A DNA stretch of 16,985 nucleotides from contig JBGSJO010000023.1 of the NCBI GenBank assembly GCA_041741895.1, positions 1 to 16,985 of the forward strand, given 5' to 3'. Positions within the stretch are counted from its first letter, which is position 1. Each line of letters opens with the position of its first letter. Below are positions 16,158-16,985 of this stretch, one piece after another. This DNA comes from Allopontixanthobacter sp041741895 (GTDB taxonomy: Bacteria > Pseudomonadota > Alphaproteobacteria > Sphingomonadales > Sphingomonadaceae). The position numbers were made by a program, and so were the translations under genes. The notes below the pieces were generated by a model. That model worked only from the letters and a program-made list of their open reading frames with translations, searched no databases and was not told where the DNA came from.

Positions 16158-16514
16158 TCACCCCTCCTTGCGGCGGGGGTGGGCAAGTGCGAACTGGCGC
16201 GCCGCGAAAGTCTTCCGTGCCGCTACCTTGGCATCATTCAAGGATATTTGGGCGGCACGAGTTTGTGGTTTACGCTGGTCGGAAATCGTCGATACTTCGA
16301 CAAATTTACCATTATAAATAACGCGCGTTGAGCCAATATCGTTCAAAGTGGTGTGTTTGGGATTTCGGGCCGCATCAATGAGGCAAATATCGAAGCTAAT
16401 GCGCTCCCCATCATCAAGCATTTCGTGGAAGCCTGGCTTGATTCGACCACCCGAATATGTGGCGATGCTAGAATCGACATACTGGCCGGTGGATGACTGG
16501 ACGAACTTTGACAT
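16158..16514 (-). CDS. Hypothetical protein, phage-associated
   Basis: The 118-aa product begins MSKFVQSSTGQYVDSSIATY and appears rich in short beta-strands, including HEMLDDGERISFDICLID and TRVIYNGKFVEVSTI, ending in a basic helix (KVAARKTFAARQFALAHPRRK). I recognise no family. ATG 16514 has a strong AAGGAGA site 5-6 nt upstream. It ends 3 nt before the 210-aa gene, so the two form one operon. The 125-bp gap upstream separates it from the HTH-like gene at the window's right end. Confidence 0.78.
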   Translation of the reverse strand: MSKFVQSSTGQYVDSSIATYSGGRIKPGFHEMLDDGERISFDICLIDAARNPKHTTLNDIGSTRVIYNGKFVEVSTISDQRKPQTRAAQISLNDAKVAARKTFAARQFALAHPRRKEG

Positions 16515-16639
16515 TATCTTCTCCTTTTACGCGGGACCCGAAAGGGCGGCGCGGGCGGCGGAATGCCCGTCACAAGGAGACAGTGCCGGATCTGTGAAAA
16601 ATCGTTACCGCCGCCAAGAAACTAATCGCCTTGTCTGGC
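16515..16639. other. Intergenic gap upstream of the 118-aa gene
   Basis: This 125-bp GC-rich stretch contains the AAGGAG ribosome binding site at its left end. No convincing sigma70 promoter or hairpin was seen. It would be expected to carry the control region of the 118-aa/210-aa operon. Confidence 0.4.
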
Positions 16640-16985
16640 CTATCGATCGCAGTGGAGGTATTGCGGACCTACACGAACAACGTGCGCGCGGCGGGCCTTG
16701 CGCAATTCATCGCCGCCGCTTTCATCAATCCATCGAGCGATGCATCGCCAGTTGGTGCGGTAGTGCTCGGCAATGGGCTCCCAACCCTGCTCGATATAAA
16801 CTTCACGAAAATCTGGCGGGCATGGACGCAATGGGCGTTGCCTGCCTGGCATGGACTCTCTTGGATAAACCAGCGATTTGGGCATGCCGCATTTGTGCGC
16901 TTCTAGGTCGGCTGCATTACCGCCGCGATGCCATTTACTTACTAATCCGAGACTCAGTGTGGGAACGATTGGTGTATCGCAGAAC
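16640..16985 (-). CDS. Small HTH-like protein, possibly partial at the right edge
   Basis: The frame ending at TAG 16640-16642 has ATG 16885 (81 aa) as the only ATG in the window, but no stop occurs upstream to the edge (33 more codons), and that ATG lacks a ribosome binding site. I therefore regard the frame as probably continuing past the edge. The region IEQGWEPIAEHYRTNWRCIA, then RWIDESGG..L, looks like a helix-turn-helix of a DNA-binding phage regulator or small terminase-like protein. Its placement before the two unknown genes would suit a regulator. The extended reading is moderately supported; the HTH call is by eye only. Confidence 0.5.
   Translation of the reverse strand, partial: FCDTPIVPTLSLGLVSKWHRGGNAADLEAHKCGMPKSLVYPRESMPGRQRPLRPCPPDFREVYIEQGWEPIAEHYRTNWRCIARWIDESGGDELRKARRAHVVRVGPQYLHCDR

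Noticed and set aside
16631..16906. Plus-strand 91-codon frame at the right edge
   Set aside because: Opposite the better supported HTH-like minus frame and without a recognisable domain or ribosome binding site.
9037..16985. CRISPR array, toxin-antitoxin pair or known anti-phage system
   Set aside because: No spaced direct repeats and no recognisable defence domains were seen; the small genes have phage-like coupling instead.

Overview
The window reads as chromosomal DNA of a fairly GC-rich alphaproteobacterium. The Mfd, RecG, SdhE and NAD kinase proteins and the divergent recG / sdhE-mfd arrangement fit Sphingomonadales, possibly Erythrobacteraceae. This is judged by eye from protein style and gene order, with no database search.

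Left half (1-9040) is mainly housekeeping. The minus strand at 1-130 holds the first 43 codons of a probable IS4-like transposase running off the left edge. Next come a low-molecular-weight protein-tyrosine phosphatase (+), recG (-), sdhE (+) and mfd (+), a c-di-GMP phosphodiesterase with a degenerate GGDEF domain and an intact EAL domain (-), an NAD kinase (+), and tRNA-Asn(GTT) with a clear sigma70-like promoter. The phosphatase/recG pair overlaps by stop codons (3 nt shared region at 712-715), and mfd and the EAL gene end 4 nt apart.

Right half (9041-16985) is on the minus strand and looks accessory. Read in the direction of transcription (right to left) it holds an HTH-like small protein open to the right edge, two unrecognised genes with strong ribosome binding sites (118 and 210 aa), a weak hairpin terminator, an Sf6-type small terminase, a Terminase_6-type large terminase, an unlisted 61-aa gene with a very strong ribosome binding site, an HK97 gp10-like neck/tail-completion protein, a 944-aa tail tape-measure protein, an 85-aa protein coupled to it by ATGA, and finally a secreted protein with a TonB C-terminal-like domain. 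The genes from terL to the 85-aa protein are packed with overlaps or a 1-nt gap, as in a phage late operon.

The most notable point is what is absent. Between terL and the gp10-like gene there is only the 61-aa gene: no portal, prohead protease, major capsid protein or head-tail connector. Before the tape measure there is no major tail protein or tail chaperone pair, and after it no tail tip genes. This is either an internally deleted prophage remnant or an unusual reduced packaging/tail element. tRNA-Asn is a plausible integration site, but no integrase and no repeat of the tRNA 3' end is visible in the window.
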